Positions 24,201 through 32,935 of a stretch of 34,790 bases of DNA are shown one piece after another; positions within the stretch are counted from its first letter, which is position 1; each line of letters starts with the position of its first letter. The notes under the pieces are model-generated. The model saw only the letters and a program-made list of their open reading frames with translations. It was not told where the DNA came from and made no database searches. Source of the stretch: a bacterium (GTDB lineage: Bacteria; SZUA-79; Acidulodesulfobacterales; Acidulodesulfobacteraceae). Made by a program: the position numbers and the translations under genes. The stretch spans positions 1 through 34,790 of the forward strand of contig JAJYHI010000016.1 in the NCBI GenBank assembly GCA_021784835.1. The letters run 5' to 3'.

Positions 24201-26033
24201 TTATTTCAGATTTAATATAAAAGGATTGACGTATTTAGTATAAATAAATACGGAATTGCCGTCCATATTTTTTAATTCGTCTGGTGAAATTAAGGGGTAC
24301 AAACCTGAAGCTACCGGGGTTTCGCCGTAACCCGCGGACGCGTCGGCGGAAAAAACTGCAGATATAAGGTCGTTATGTTTTCTAATAGGCTCTTTATGAA
24401 ACACATATTTCTCGCCGGATATTTCCGAATAATATTTGCAGGTTTCCCATCCGATATGCCCCATAACTATATGAGTCCCAATATTGGAAGTTATTAAAGA
24501 AATATCGCCCCAGCGGTCTTTTAAAAAAGCGGTATCCTGAACGGTCAGGCACACTCCGGCGTTTGTTTTTCTGAGGTTCGCAAGTTCCGTATCGAAGTCG
24601 TTCAGCGTTAAAACCGGAAATTCGTCGAGATAAATAAAAAAACTGCGGCTATCCGGATTTTTTTCCCTCAATGCCTTTCTTCTATTCTCATATATTCCGT
24701 CTATAAAAATTTGCGTAATAAAAGATATTAGCCTGCCGCCGCCGGAATTTATCTTTTCTTTAGGTATTCCGGCTATAAAAAGAATGTCTTTAGTAAAAAA
24801 ATCTTCCGTAAAAAAGCAGTCTTCGCCTTCCTTATATTTAAATCGGCTTACGGCGTGCGGGTCGTTTAAAAAGTCTAAATTATTCAGTATATCCGTAACT
24901 ACTTTCGCCCTTTCATAAACCGGAAGCTCTAAGAAGTTATTAAATAAGTTTTTTATATTTTTTGCATTTTCGCCGTTAAATTTTAAGATTTCGCCTTCTA
25001 TGAATTTAACCCCTCTTTCAAAAAAAGATTTTACCGTCGGCAGGTCGAAATATTTTGCCGCATATTTATATTTCAGATATATAAGGCAGGCGTAAAAAAG
25101 GTCCGAAGACCTTTTCGAATAGTATTTATGGGCGTGAATGTCTCCGCCTTTTAAATCGCTTCTGTCTAAATGAAAAAGCATCGAAGAGAGTCCGAAGAGT
25201 TTTTCGTCCGGTAAAGGTTTTTTATCTTTACCTAACAGCGGGTTGAAATAGACCCTTTTTCTTCCGTTACCGTTATATTTCTGCCGTCCTTCCGGTTTTG
25301 CGCCGTCTGTGCCGCCGCCTTCGCGGGCTTCATCGCCTTCATAGCTTTCATAATCGTAAGGGTCGAAATGAACTGCGTTTTTACCCTGAGCGAGCCAGGC
25401 GTTTTTAACGGATTCGAATAAATAAGGGGCGTCTATATCTATGGCGAAAACCGAGACGCCGGAATACCGCGCATCTGCAGCAACCCCCGGAACTATATAC
25501 CGCGACGTTTTGCCGCCGCCGGTAGGCGAAACTATAAGCGTGTGTTCGAATCTCTTTTTTTCGTCTAATCCTATTAAAACGTCCGGATATTTTTTATTTC
25601 CTGCGCCTTTTAAAATTCCAAGTTCAAAGGCTTTTTCGGTCGCGAAACCGCCGGATGTATTTTTAATGCTCACAGGCGCGATAAAACCAAAATCTTTCCG
25701 GCTTTTATTGAACCCGCTTATTTTATTTCCCGCAAATATTAATATAAAAAAGAAAATGAGCCACGATATCAGGTATTCTGCGGATATCTCAAACGGACTG
25801 CGGACGGCTGGCGCGGCGGCGTTTAAAAATATCGTTGCGAACACGGCAATAATAAGGGATACTGTGGATACCGCAAAAAAATAATAAAATTTTTCGGAGC
25901 GGGAATTTGTTTTGTCCGGTTTAGAAACTGAGGAATTATAAGCGAAACATGCGAAATTAGAAACGATTTCGCCGTAAGAGGCGAAACGTCCCGAAGCGGC
26001 GGGATGACTGTTTTTATTTTTGCCGAAAAACAT
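24201..26033 (-). CDS. VirD4/TraG-type coupling protein
   Basis: A 610-residue inner-membrane ATPase. Two membrane helices near residues 48-70 and 85-102 anchor the N-terminus. Walker A 'SPTGGGKTS' is near residue 171, followed by 'VFAIDIDAPYLFE'. Walker B 'FFIYLDEFPVL' is near residue 469. 'VCLTVQDTAFLKDRWG' and 'SNIGTHIVMG' are typical of the TraG/VirD4 C-terminal region. These proteins bring DNA-protein or protein substrates to the type IV channel. A Gly/Glu-rich insertion (about residues 230-255) is unusual. The gene is intact and lies 17 kb from the rest of the secretion operon, on the same strand, 12 bases after the dedA-like gene. Confidence 0.9.
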   Translation of the reverse strand: MFFGKNKNSHPAASGRFASYGEIVSNFACFAYNSSVSKPDKTNSRSEKFYYFFAVSTVSLIIAVFATIFLNAAAPAVRSPFEISAEYLISWLIFFFILIFAGNKISGFNKSRKDFGFIAPVSIKNTSGGFATEKAFELGILKGAGNKKYPDVLIGLDEKKRFEHTLIVSPTGGGKTSRYIVPGVAADARYSGVSVFAIDIDAPYLFESVKNAWLAQGKNAVHFDPYDYESYEGDEAREGGGTDGAKPEGRQKYNGNGRKRVYFNPLLGKDKKPLPDEKLFGLSSMLFHLDRSDLKGGDIHAHKYYSKRSSDLFYACLIYLKYKYAAKYFDLPTVKSFFERGVKFIEGEILKFNGENAKNIKNLFNNFLELPVYERAKVVTDILNNLDFLNDPHAVSRFKYKEGEDCFFTEDFFTKDILFIAGIPKEKINSGGGRLISFITQIFIDGIYENRRKALREKNPDSRSFFIYLDEFPVLTLNDFDTELANLRKTNAGVCLTVQDTAFLKDRWGDISLITSNIGTHIVMGHIGWETCKYYSEISGEKYVFHKEPIRKHNDLISAVFSADASAGYGETPVASGLYPLISPDELKNMDGNSVFIYTKYVNPFILNLK

Positions 26034-26045
26034 AATAATAATATA

Positions 26046-26615
26046 TTAATTTTTAAAAGCCGCTTTTATGTGCCTGTAAAAATATATAATTATCAACGCC
26101 GATACGGCCAATATCAAAATAATTCCGAATTTCCTGAAATACGGAATAAAAACGCCGATATTGCGCCCTACGACGAGGCCGAGATATGCAACGGCGGTAT
26201 TATAGATAAGCGAACCTAATATTATAAAAATGCTGAATTTTTTATAATTCATAAGCGACGCTCCGGGCGGAAAACCTATATAAGTTTTTATAACCGGCAG
26301 GCACACGCCCACTAATACCGCGATAGAGCCGTATTTATTAAACCATATTTCAGCTTTATCGAGTTCGTTTTTGCTGACGAGGAAATATTTTCCGTATTTT
26401 TCTATCAGCCTTCTGCCGCCTTTTTTCCCGATATAATAAAGCAGAGATGCGCCGATAAATGTGCCGAGCGTTGCGCTTAAAACGGCAAGATAAAAGTTTA
26501 TTTTGCCCTCCCCGGATAAAAATCCCGAAAGGCCCAGAACCAACTCGGAAGAAACGGGAAGAGCGCATGATTCCAAAATCATTAAAAAAATAATTCCCGG
26601 ATACATCAGTCCCAT
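26046..26615 (-). CDS. DedA-family membrane protein
   Basis: A protein of 189 residues from ATG 26615, with the DedA/VTT signatures 'LESCALPVSSELVLGLSGFL', 'GTFIGASLLYYIGKKGG' and 'CLPVIKTYIGFPPGASLMN' (family: R/K-x3-G-x2-P-G), and four to five membrane helices. DedA proteins are lipid-scramblase/flippase-like and support envelope stability. Homology clearly extends upstream of 26615: in-frame residues 'NALNKGYIGVFISWALS' fit the usual first helix. The only well-placed ribosome site (AAGGAGG, 26696-26702) stands 8 bases before an ATC at 26687. The true start may be that ATC, or the original ATG may have been lost. Confidence 0.82.
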   Translation of the reverse strand: MGLMYPGIIFLMILESCALPVSSELVLGLSGFLSGEGKINFYLAVLSATLGTFIGASLLYYIGKKGGRRLIEKYGKYFLVSKNELDKAEIWFNKYGSIAVLVGVCLPVIKTYIGFPPGASLMNYKKFSIFIILGSLIYNTAVAYLGLVVGRNIGVFIPYFRKFGIILILAVSALIIIYFYRHIKAAFKN

Positions 26616-26766
26616 CGAAAGAGCCCATGAAATAAATACGCCTATATAGCCTTTATTTAAAGCATTTAAATTTGAAGTCTTTAAGATTGTTCCCGCCTCC
26701 TTGCTAACCGTTTTTTTATAGCCGCCGCATCGGAACCACCCCGTCAGAACTGCCCCATAATAGTTG

Positions 26767-28131
26767 CTAATTTTGCACGGCCGCTTTAACGGAATCGTAA
26801 ATTGCCGACATAAGAGTTTCGAGCGTGCCTTCGTCTATGACGAGAGGCGGCATTATTACGATAACGTCGCCGAGAGGCCTTATTATTACTCCTCTTTCCC
26901 GCGCGTTAAGAACGACCTTATGCCCGATTCTCTTTCCCGCTTCAAACGGCTCTTTGGTTTCTTTGTCTTTTACTAATTCTATGCCCGCCGTAAGGCCGAT
27001 ATTTCTAATGTCTCCTACGTTTTCCAACTGCCGGAAATCTTTAAGGAGCTCGTTAAAACGGGCTATAACGGGTTTCATCTTATTAAGCAGTCCGTATTTT
27101 TTAAACATTTCGAGCGATTTTACGGCGCATGCGGATGCCAGCTGGTTTCCGGTATATGTATGCCCGTGAAAAAAAGTTTTGTTGTCTTGATAGTTTCCGA
27201 GAAACCCGTCGTAAATTTCCTTAGTGAAGAGCGTAGCCGCCATGGGAAGATAACCGCCCGTTATGCCTTTTGCAATACACATAGCGTCGGGCGAAATATC
27301 CTCGTGGAAAGCGGCAAACATTTCTCCGGTTCTTCCGAAACCGGTGGCTACTTCGTCGAGGAGCAGGAGGACCCCGTTGTCTTTGCACGCCCTTTCTATT
27401 TTTTTCATATATCCTGCGGGCATTGTTATCATTCCCGAAGCTCCCTGCAGCATAGGTTCTATTATGAGCGCGCAGGACTCCTCGGCATGGACTTTTATTA
27501 TTTTTTCGGCTTCTTTGGCGCAGTACAACCCGCAATCGGGATGCTTAAGGTTAAAAGGGCATCTATAGCAGTAAGGATAAGTAATCCTGACCGTTTCAAA
27601 GAGCAGTGGCTTGTAAATGGAATGAAAAAGTTCGATACCTCCTACCGAAACGCTTCCTAAGGTGTCGCCGTGATAAGCCGACGTAGCGGCGATAATTTTT
27701 TTCTTGTTTTTATACGCCGGACCTTTTTGCCTGAAATACTGGAACGCGACCTTGACCGCGATTTCGACCGAAGTAGAGCCGGAATCCGAATAAAAAACTT
27801 TTTTAAGGTTTTTAGGCGCGATTTCGATAAGTTTTTGGGCGAGAACCGCGGACGGCACGTTTGCAAGCCCTAATAGAGTGCTGTGCGATATTTTATCGAG
27901 CTGTTCCTTAAGCGCCGAGTTCAGTTCAGGATTGTTGTGTCCGTGGATGTTTACCCATAAAGACGACACACCGTCGATATATTTGTTTCCGTAAATATCG
28001 TACAGGTAAACCCCCTCTCCTCTTTCTATCAGGATATTCCGCTCTTTTTCCCAGTCCGACATCTGCGTAAAAGGGTGCCAGACAAATTCACGGTCTAATT
28101 TTTCGATATCTGCGCCCTGAAGATTTTTCAT
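26767..28131 (-). CDS. bioA: Adenosylmethionine-8-amino-7-oxononanoate aminotransferase
   Basis: A 454-residue class III aminotransferase. BioA-specific start 'FVWHPFTQMSDWEKERNILI'; 'GNKYIDGVSSLWVNIHGHNN'; 'YSDSGSTSVEIAVKVAFQYF'; 'SAYHGDTLGSVSVGG'; 'LLLLDEVATGFGRTGEMFA'; and the PLP lysine in 'CIAKGITGGYLP' (near residue 288). It makes 7,8-diaminopelargonate in biotin synthesis, using S-adenosylmethionine as amino donor. A four-cysteine insertion ('YCYRCPFNLKHPDC' and 'LYCAKE') is present, as in many clostridial and delta-proteobacterial BioA proteins. No other biotin gene is in the window. 17 bases separate it from the PHP gene upstream, so they may be co-transcribed. Confidence 0.93.
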   Translation of the reverse strand: MKNLQGADIEKLDREFVWHPFTQMSDWEKERNILIERGEGVYLYDIYGNKYIDGVSSLWVNIHGHNNPELNSALKEQLDKISHSTLLGLANVPSAVLAQKLIEIAPKNLKKVFYSDSGSTSVEIAVKVAFQYFRQKGPAYKNKKKIIAATSAYHGDTLGSVSVGGIELFHSIYKPLLFETVRITYPYCYRCPFNLKHPDCGLYCAKEAEKIIKVHAEESCALIIEPMLQGASGMITMPAGYMKKIERACKDNGVLLLLDEVATGFGRTGEMFAAFHEDISPDAMCIAKGITGGYLPMAATLFTKEIYDGFLGNYQDNKTFFHGHTYTGNQLASACAVKSLEMFKKYGLLNKMKPVIARFNELLKDFRQLENVGDIRNIGLTAGIELVKDKETKEPFEAGKRIGHKVVLNARERGVIIRPLGDVIVIMPPLVIDEGTLETLMSAIYDSVKAAVQN

Positions 28132-28148
28132 AATTTTATAAATATAAA

Positions 28149-29369
28149 TTAATAAATTTCTATGTTATTCGAATAAAGATACGTTATTTTTTTCCGCCCG
28201 AAATAAACGTCTATCTCGACCCTGTAAAAAGACGGGATATCCGAGACCGGTTTTATTTCATAAACCAGTCCGGCGTTTTTTGAAGAAAATATCTTTTTGC
28301 CGTTACAAAATAAATTTATTATATACGGATTTTTTTTCGGATTTATATCGATTCCGGAATATATTATAACATTTTTACCGTTTTTGTCTATATGCGCGGC
28401 TCCGGCCGCCGAATCTCCGCTGAAATAATATTTTTCACCGATAGAGGCATAATAATAAAACCCTTTTGGAATTCCGAACAGGTCGAAGGAGAAAAAACAC
28501 CTTCCATTTTTCACGGCTTCCGTTATTTTCTTTTTATCCCCGGATAAATCTCCGGACAGCCTGCCGTCAAGAAGAATATGCGTCCTCGCGACGGAAAAAA
28601 GTTCGGAATATTTAGGGAATTTAATTCTGCGCTTTTTCGTTAATTTTACGTTTGAATGGGCGTCTGCAGCCGCTATGCCCGTCTTCATAGATTTGTGCTT
28701 TTGGACGCCGTCCCAGAATTTTATCGTCTTTATCGGCTTATGAGATAAAAAATGCAATGCATAGAAAGGATTTATACGGTACGACAGGATTACCGCAACT
28801 ATATATAAAGGGTTCATTCCCCTCCATTGCGAATCAAGATTTATAATTTCGATGCCGTCGTATCCTTTAACTTTAAAATTTTTCCACGGAGTCCACCAGT
28901 TATACGGATGACATATGACGGCGGCGCCGTTCTGCCTTTTAATATCCGATAAAATCTCTTTATATTTTCCTCTTTTTATCTCTTTTTCTATTCCGAGCGC
29001 AAGAAGATGTCCGAATTCCGTATTTATCTCTTCCGCGGCAAAATATAAAAGCCTCCCGTAATAACCTTCGAGTCCGTCCGATTTAGGCTTAAGCGTGTTA
29101 TGGTCGGAGGAAACGAGAAAGTCAGCTTTAAGTTTTTTAGCGGTTTCTATGAGGTCTTCTATGCGTCCTGAGCCGTCCGAATATACGGTATGAAAATGAA
29201 TTATCCCGTTTATCTCAAAAAGTTTCGGGGCGGGGCGGTTTTCGTTTTTGCCGCTTAAAAAATCTATTTTTAATTTAAAAAATTTTATCCTCAAATAAAT
29301 AAGCAGTATCAAAAGCGCCGTAAAAACTAAAAACAGCCTCGAAGATACGATAAAGACAGCAATGTTCAT
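28149..29369 (-). CDS. Membrane-anchored PHP-domain phosphoesterase
   Basis: About 406 residues from ATG 29369, preceded by GGA ten bases upstream; a TTG at 29441 overlapping waaA would add 24 residues. One N-terminal membrane helix (about residues 2-24) is followed by a PHP metal-dependent phosphoesterase domain: 'IIHFHTVYSDGSGRIEDLI' (HxH and Asp), 'FLVSSDHNTLK' (SDHN), 'AAEEINT', 'AAVICHPYNW' (CHP) and 'GIAAADAHSN' (DAH). The C-terminal 120 residues look like a beta-rich domain. PHP proteins hydrolyse phosphate esters or act in sugar metabolism; here the substrate may be exposed at the membrane. Operon-like between waaA and bioA; a link to envelope synthesis is inference. Confidence 0.82.
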   Translation of the reverse strand: MNIAVFIVSSRLFLVFTALLILLIYLRIKFFKLKIDFLSGKNENRPAPKLFEINGIIHFHTVYSDGSGRIEDLIETAKKLKADFLVSSDHNTLKPKSDGLEGYYGRLLYFAAEEINTEFGHLLALGIEKEIKRGKYKEILSDIKRQNGAAVICHPYNWWTPWKNFKVKGYDGIEIINLDSQWRGMNPLYIVAVILSYRINPFYALHFLSHKPIKTIKFWDGVQKHKSMKTGIAAADAHSNVKLTKKRRIKFPKYSELFSVARTHILLDGRLSGDLSGDKKKITEAVKNGRCFFSFDLFGIPKGFYYYASIGEKYYFSGDSAAGAAHIDKNGKNVIIYSGIDINPKKNPYIINLFCNGKKIFSSKNAGLVYEIKPVSDIPSFYRVEIDVYFGRKKITYLYSNNIEIY

Positions 29370-29430
29370 AAATTTCGTTTCCAATTTATATTCAATTTGT
29401 AACGGGTCAGAATTGAATTCTGTCACCGTA

Positions 29431-30768
29431 TTATAATACAACTATTTCCGTTAAATAATTTTTGAAATAGGTTTCAAATTCTTCCTTTTTTTGAAGGCAG
29501 AATTTTAACCCGTTTTTTCCGGTTTCGCCCCTGAGTTTTTCATCTTTGATTAATTTTATCAAAATATCCTTGAAGTTTTTTTCGTCCGTCTCGGTTATTG
29601 CATCGAAGCGGACCATCTCGCTTATTATATCCTTAAAATTTACGGCATATGAACCGGTTACGACTGTTTTACCGTATGAGGCCGGCTCCAAAACATTATG
29701 ACCGCCTTGTTCGCTTTTAAATAAACTTTTGCCTACGTAAACTATGTCCGAAACGGGATATATCTCGTCCAGTACCCCGTATTTATCGACTATTAAGGAT
29801 TTAACTCCTCCGCCGGAACCGTTCCCGCCGGATTTAAAAAAATCTTCAAACCCGCCTTTGTTTTCTTTTTTTTCTTTGTTTTCTCCGTTAGTATTTTCGT
29901 CTTTTCCGCGGTAATAAAGCGGATTTAAGCCTATTTTAGACGCCTCCTTAAAGAGCCTGCGCGAATTTTTTATATTTCTTGGAACAAAAATAAATTTTAA
30001 ACTAAATTCTTGCCTCAAGCTTTCGTCCGAAATAATTTCTCTCAAAAGTTTTAAAATAAAGCCGGATTCTTTTTTATGAACGGAAACAAAAGATATTACT
30101 ATGACAGGATTGCTTCGCTGCGCCGGCAATGGCTGCCCATAATCATTACTATCTTCGCCTATTTCAAAGCAGGATGCGTACTTCAAAGACAGCGGGAGAA
30201 TATTTAATTCTACCGTTTCGGCGCCGGAAACCCCGGAAACCGCCGCAGACAAAGAAAAACCGGAGGGGATTTCCCGTTCTCCATATTTTATATCCATCTT
30301 TTTTAAACCTGAGGGACTTATTCCCATAAAAATCAATTTTGCCCCAAAAACCGGGTTCAAAAGTTCCTTGACTAATTTTTTTGAAATTGGATGCTGGACG
30401 GAGATAAAGTAATCCGGTTTTACTGCTGATACGTATTTTTTAAAAATCGTCCTCAATCCCGGAAACGGATGAAAAAAAAATAATATTCCGCCGTCTTTAT
30501 TATTTTGCGCGAGAGACAGCGCCGAATAAGTTTTAAAACTAATAAAAAAAAGGGGGCGTGGAGCATTTTTTACGGATAATAAGGATTTTATAATATCCGT
30601 TATGCGGGCGGCAAGCCTGAATTCTCCAAGAGATTCGGCATAAAGCCATATCCTTTTGGGTCTTGTGGAATCAGCCGCTACGTACGCCTCCGGAGAATAT
30701 TTTTGCGCCCTGGCGAAAAAATATTTGTTTAAATAAAGAAACTGCTTTAATTTTGCAAATATATTCAT
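29431..30768 (-). CDS. waaA: Kdo transferase WaaA (KdtA)
   Basis: A 445-residue GT30-type glycosyltransferase that adds Kdo to lipid A precursor. The N-terminal acceptor motif 'WLYAESLGEFRLA' carries the conserved Glu (residue 49; family ASxGE). The C-terminal donor-binding motif is 'DIVYVGKSLFKSEQGGHNVL' then 'EPASYGKTVVTGS' and 'VNFKDI', matching GG(H)NxLEPaaxgxPVixGp. The family's 'VDxxGELxxxY' appears as 'VDKYGVLDEIYPVSD'. A Gly/Asn/Lys-rich insertion occurs before this motif. Its start overlaps the stop of the Trm112-like gene by one base (TAATG). Presence of WaaA means the cell makes lipopolysaccharide. Confidence 0.88.
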   Translation of the reverse strand: MNIFAKLKQFLYLNKYFFARAQKYSPEAYVAADSTRPKRIWLYAESLGEFRLAARITDIIKSLLSVKNAPRPLFFISFKTYSALSLAQNNKDGGILFFFHPFPGLRTIFKKYVSAVKPDYFISVQHPISKKLVKELLNPVFGAKLIFMGISPSGLKKMDIKYGEREIPSGFSLSAAVSGVSGAETVELNILPLSLKYASCFEIGEDSNDYGQPLPAQRSNPVIVISFVSVHKKESGFILKLLREIISDESLRQEFSLKFIFVPRNIKNSRRLFKEASKIGLNPLYYRGKDENTNGENKEKKENKGGFEDFFKSGGNGSGGGVKSLIVDKYGVLDEIYPVSDIVYVGKSLFKSEQGGHNVLEPASYGKTVVTGSYAVNFKDIISEMVRFDAITETDEKNFKDILIKLIKDEKLRGETGKNGLKFCLQKKEEFETYFKNYLTEIVVL

Positions 30769-30971
30769 TAAAGTTCGTCTATATTTATACCTGCTTCGTC
30801 AATATTTTTTGCATCTTCCGCCAGGAGAATAGGGATTTCGTCTTCGACCGGATAATAAACCCTGCAATTTTTGCAGATAAGCATTTCTTTTTCTTTAGAC
30901 TCTTTATAAACGAGACTGCCGCGGCATTTCGGGCATACAAGAAATTCTTCCGCCATTTCCTTAACGTTCAT
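30768..30971 (-). CDS. Trm112/YcaR-family small zinc-type protein
   Basis: A 67-residue protein with 'FLVCPKCRGSL' and 'LICKNCRVYYPVEDEIPILL'. The four cysteines C13, C16, C33, C36 can bind zinc, and the ending 'YPVEDEIPILL' is the hallmark of the UPF0434/Trm112 family. Bacterial members often sit beside LPS genes (lpxK, kdsB, waaA), as here. The family name comes from Trm112, an activator of methyltransferases; the bacterial role is less clear. Ribosome site AGGGG lies about 11 bases before the ATG. Coupled to waaA by a one-base overlap. Confidence 0.88.
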   Translation of the reverse strand: MNVKEMAEEFLVCPKCRGSLVYKESKEKEMLICKNCRVYYPVEDEIPILLAEDAKNIDEAGINIDEL

Positions 30972-31050
30972 AATTAATTTAACCCCTGTTTTATTACTGA
31001 ATTATGCACTTGGTAAAACAATGATTGGGTATTTATCATAATAACCACGA

Positions 31051-31190
31051 GATTGCTTTGTCGTCTTCGACTCCTCGCAATGACTGCATATTGTCATTGC
31101 GAGCGTTAGCGGACGGAGTCCAGCATATCTTTGTCTGCGTTTATAAAAGCCAACGGCTTTTATGCAGGCAAAGATGGAACCAATCTTGCT
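31051..31190. repeat. GTCATTGCGAG-type repeat with adjoining hairpin
   Basis: GATTGCTTTGTCG...CTCGCAATGAC (31051-31084) is followed by GTCATTGCGAGCGTTAGC (31093-31110), an inverted pair related to the arms of the element at 24063-24182. The string GGACGGAGTCC follows, and then a second hairpin around 31127-31173, with stems ATCTTTGTCTGCG/AAAAGCC and GGCTTTT/GCAGGCAAAGAT. The block fills the 244-base gap between the Trm112-like gene and cysS. No gene is seen in this gap. Confidence 0.8.
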
Positions 31191-31215
31191 TTGTCAAGCG
31201 CATAATTCCGTTTAA

Positions 31216-32718
31216 TTACTGCCGTTTCGTCCCGGTAAATTTATAAGTAGTTCCGAATCCGGTATCTTCTAATACTACGCCCTTTTCGAGAAGGAGCTTC
31301 CTGATTCCGTCCGCCGAACCGTAATCTTTGTTTTTCCTGAATTCATTTCGTTCGTCTATAAGTCTTTTTATCTCTTCCCCGCTTATTAAAACTTCGTCGC
31401 CGCCGTCCGCAGAATTGGACTCGATAAATCTCCCGGGGTCTTCGTTTAAAAGCCCGAATATGCCTGTAAGCGATTCTTTGATAAACGCCGCGGCAGAGTC
31501 TAAAAATACCGCATCTTCCGAATTTATAAAACTTTGCGCCATGGAATCGTTAACTATTTTATTTGTTTTTCTTACGAGGTCGAATATGACCGATATAGCC
31601 TTAGCGGTGTTAAAATCGTCGCTCATCGAATTATAAAAATCGTTCGTATAATTTTCGATATTTTCCGGCTTTGCTGAAACGTCCTCTTTTTTTAAGGCTA
31701 TGCGGTTTTCTCCTATTAATTTTTTAAATTCACCGTAAAGATTTACCGCCTGATAAAGCCTGAGCAGGCTCTGCTTCGCGCTTTCTACGCCTTCGAATGA
31801 AAAATCTATGAAAGACCTGTAATGAGTGAACATAAAAAAGAGGCGCAAGGCTTCGGGATGAAATTTATCGAGAACGTCCCTTATGGTAATAAAATTTTTA
31901 AGGGATTTCGACATCTTTTCGCTGTTTATGTTGACAAATCCGTTATGAATCCAGTAATTTACAAAATTCCTGCCGGTATAGCTTTCTGACTGGGCTATCT
32001 CGTTTTCGTGATGGGGGAATATGAGGTCCGAGCCTCCGCCGTGGATATCTATGCTTTCGCCTAGAAACTTCATGCTCATTGCGGAACATTCTATATGCCA
32101 TCCAGGTCTGCCTTTCCCCCACGGACTGTCCCACGACGGCTCGCCTTCCTTAGATTTTTTCCATAGGGCAAAATCGAGAAAATTTTCCTTTTCTTCGTTT
32201 ACCGGTATTCTGGAACCCGCGATAAGCTCGTCTATATTTTTATGGGAAAGTTTGCCGTAACCTTTAAAAGAAGAGACTCTGAAAAAAACGTCGCCGTTTA
32301 TCTCGTAAGCATTGCCTTTTTTTATCAAACCCGAAGCCAAATTTATCATTTCGGGAATAGTCTCCGTCGCTTTAGGTTCGTAGGTCGGCTTTGAGACATA
32401 CAGGGTGTCCATATCTTTATGGTATTCGCCTATATATTTCGAGGATATTTTTTCGACCGTCGAATTTTCATCGTTTGCTTTTTTTATTATTTTATCGTCT
32501 ATATCGGTAAAATTCCTGACGTAAATTACGTTATAGCCGAGCCACGTTAAATAACGGTAGATTATATCGAAAGTAATATAGGCTCTTGCATGGCCTATAT
32601 GCGACAGGTCGTATGCCGTTATTCCGCATACGTACATTAAAACCCTGTCATCGCTTATAGGCTTAAAAAGTTCCTTTGAGAGGGAAAGCGTATTATATAT
32701 ATAAATGTTTCTGTCCAT
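31216..32718 (-). CDS. cysS: Cysteinyl-tRNA synthetase
   Basis: A 500-residue class I synthetase that charges tRNA-Cys. 'RVLMYVCGITAYDLSHIGHA' contains the zinc-binding Cys and the HIGH motif (family: MYVCGPTVYDxxHIGHAR; here I and A replace P and V). 'VIYVRNFTDIDDKIIKKA' follows. Zinc ligands are in 'GWHIECSAMSMKFLG' and 'IFPHHENEIAQSE', and the KMSKS loop is 'EKMSKSLKN' (near residue 268). A DALR-type anticodon-binding helix bundle ends in 'LIDERNEFRKNKDYGSADGI' and 'LLEKGVVLEDTGFGT'. Normal length and intact. An ordinary housekeeping gene, useful as an anchor showing this stretch is chromosomal. Confidence 0.96.
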   Translation of the reverse strand: MDRNIYIYNTLSLSKELFKPISDDRVLMYVCGITAYDLSHIGHARAYITFDIIYRYLTWLGYNVIYVRNFTDIDDKIIKKANDENSTVEKISSKYIGEYHKDMDTLYVSKPTYEPKATETIPEMINLASGLIKKGNAYEINGDVFFRVSSFKGYGKLSHKNIDELIAGSRIPVNEEKENFLDFALWKKSKEGEPSWDSPWGKGRPGWHIECSAMSMKFLGESIDIHGGGSDLIFPHHENEIAQSESYTGRNFVNYWIHNGFVNINSEKMSKSLKNFITIRDVLDKFHPEALRLFFMFTHYRSFIDFSFEGVESAKQSLLRLYQAVNLYGEFKKLIGENRIALKKEDVSAKPENIENYTNDFYNSMSDDFNTAKAISVIFDLVRKTNKIVNDSMAQSFINSEDAVFLDSAAAFIKESLTGIFGLLNEDPGRFIESNSADGGDEVLISGEEIKRLIDERNEFRKNKDYGSADGIRKLLLEKGVVLEDTGFGTTYKFTGTKRQ

Positions 32719-32848
32719 ATTCGGAATTCCAAGGTTCTGATTTATTAATTTTTAATAATTTTAATATATGTATGGCGTAACTTCATATCTTATCATATCT
32801 AAGACTTTTTTTTAACATATTTTTAACGAAAATTTAACGAAAACGAAA

Positions 32849-32890
32849 CATTATCGTCATAATGCCGCAACATTCTTTTGATATATTAAT
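32849..32890 (+). promoter_or_regulatory. Promoter of the HNH gene, same motif as the pilin promoter
   Basis: Contains 'CATAATGCCGCAACATT', four bases, then 'TGATATATT', an extended -10 box ending 50 bases before the ATG. The pilin promoter at 7540-7600 has CATAATACCGAAACATT, four bases, TGATATAAA, ending 53 bases before its ATG. A second copy of the inner block, CGAAACATT, lies about 20 bases further upstream here, so two protein-binding sites are possible. The 217-base gap also holds the cysS promoter on the other strand. Confidence 0.6.
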
Positions 32891-32935
32891 ATATATATTT
32901 AAAATGTATAGAAACGGCAAAAGGGAGAGGATTAG

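Noticed and set aside
28065..28085. Sigma-54 promoter-like TGGCAC on the minus strand
   Set aside because: The -12 half does not match and it lies inside bioA where it encodes conserved residues.
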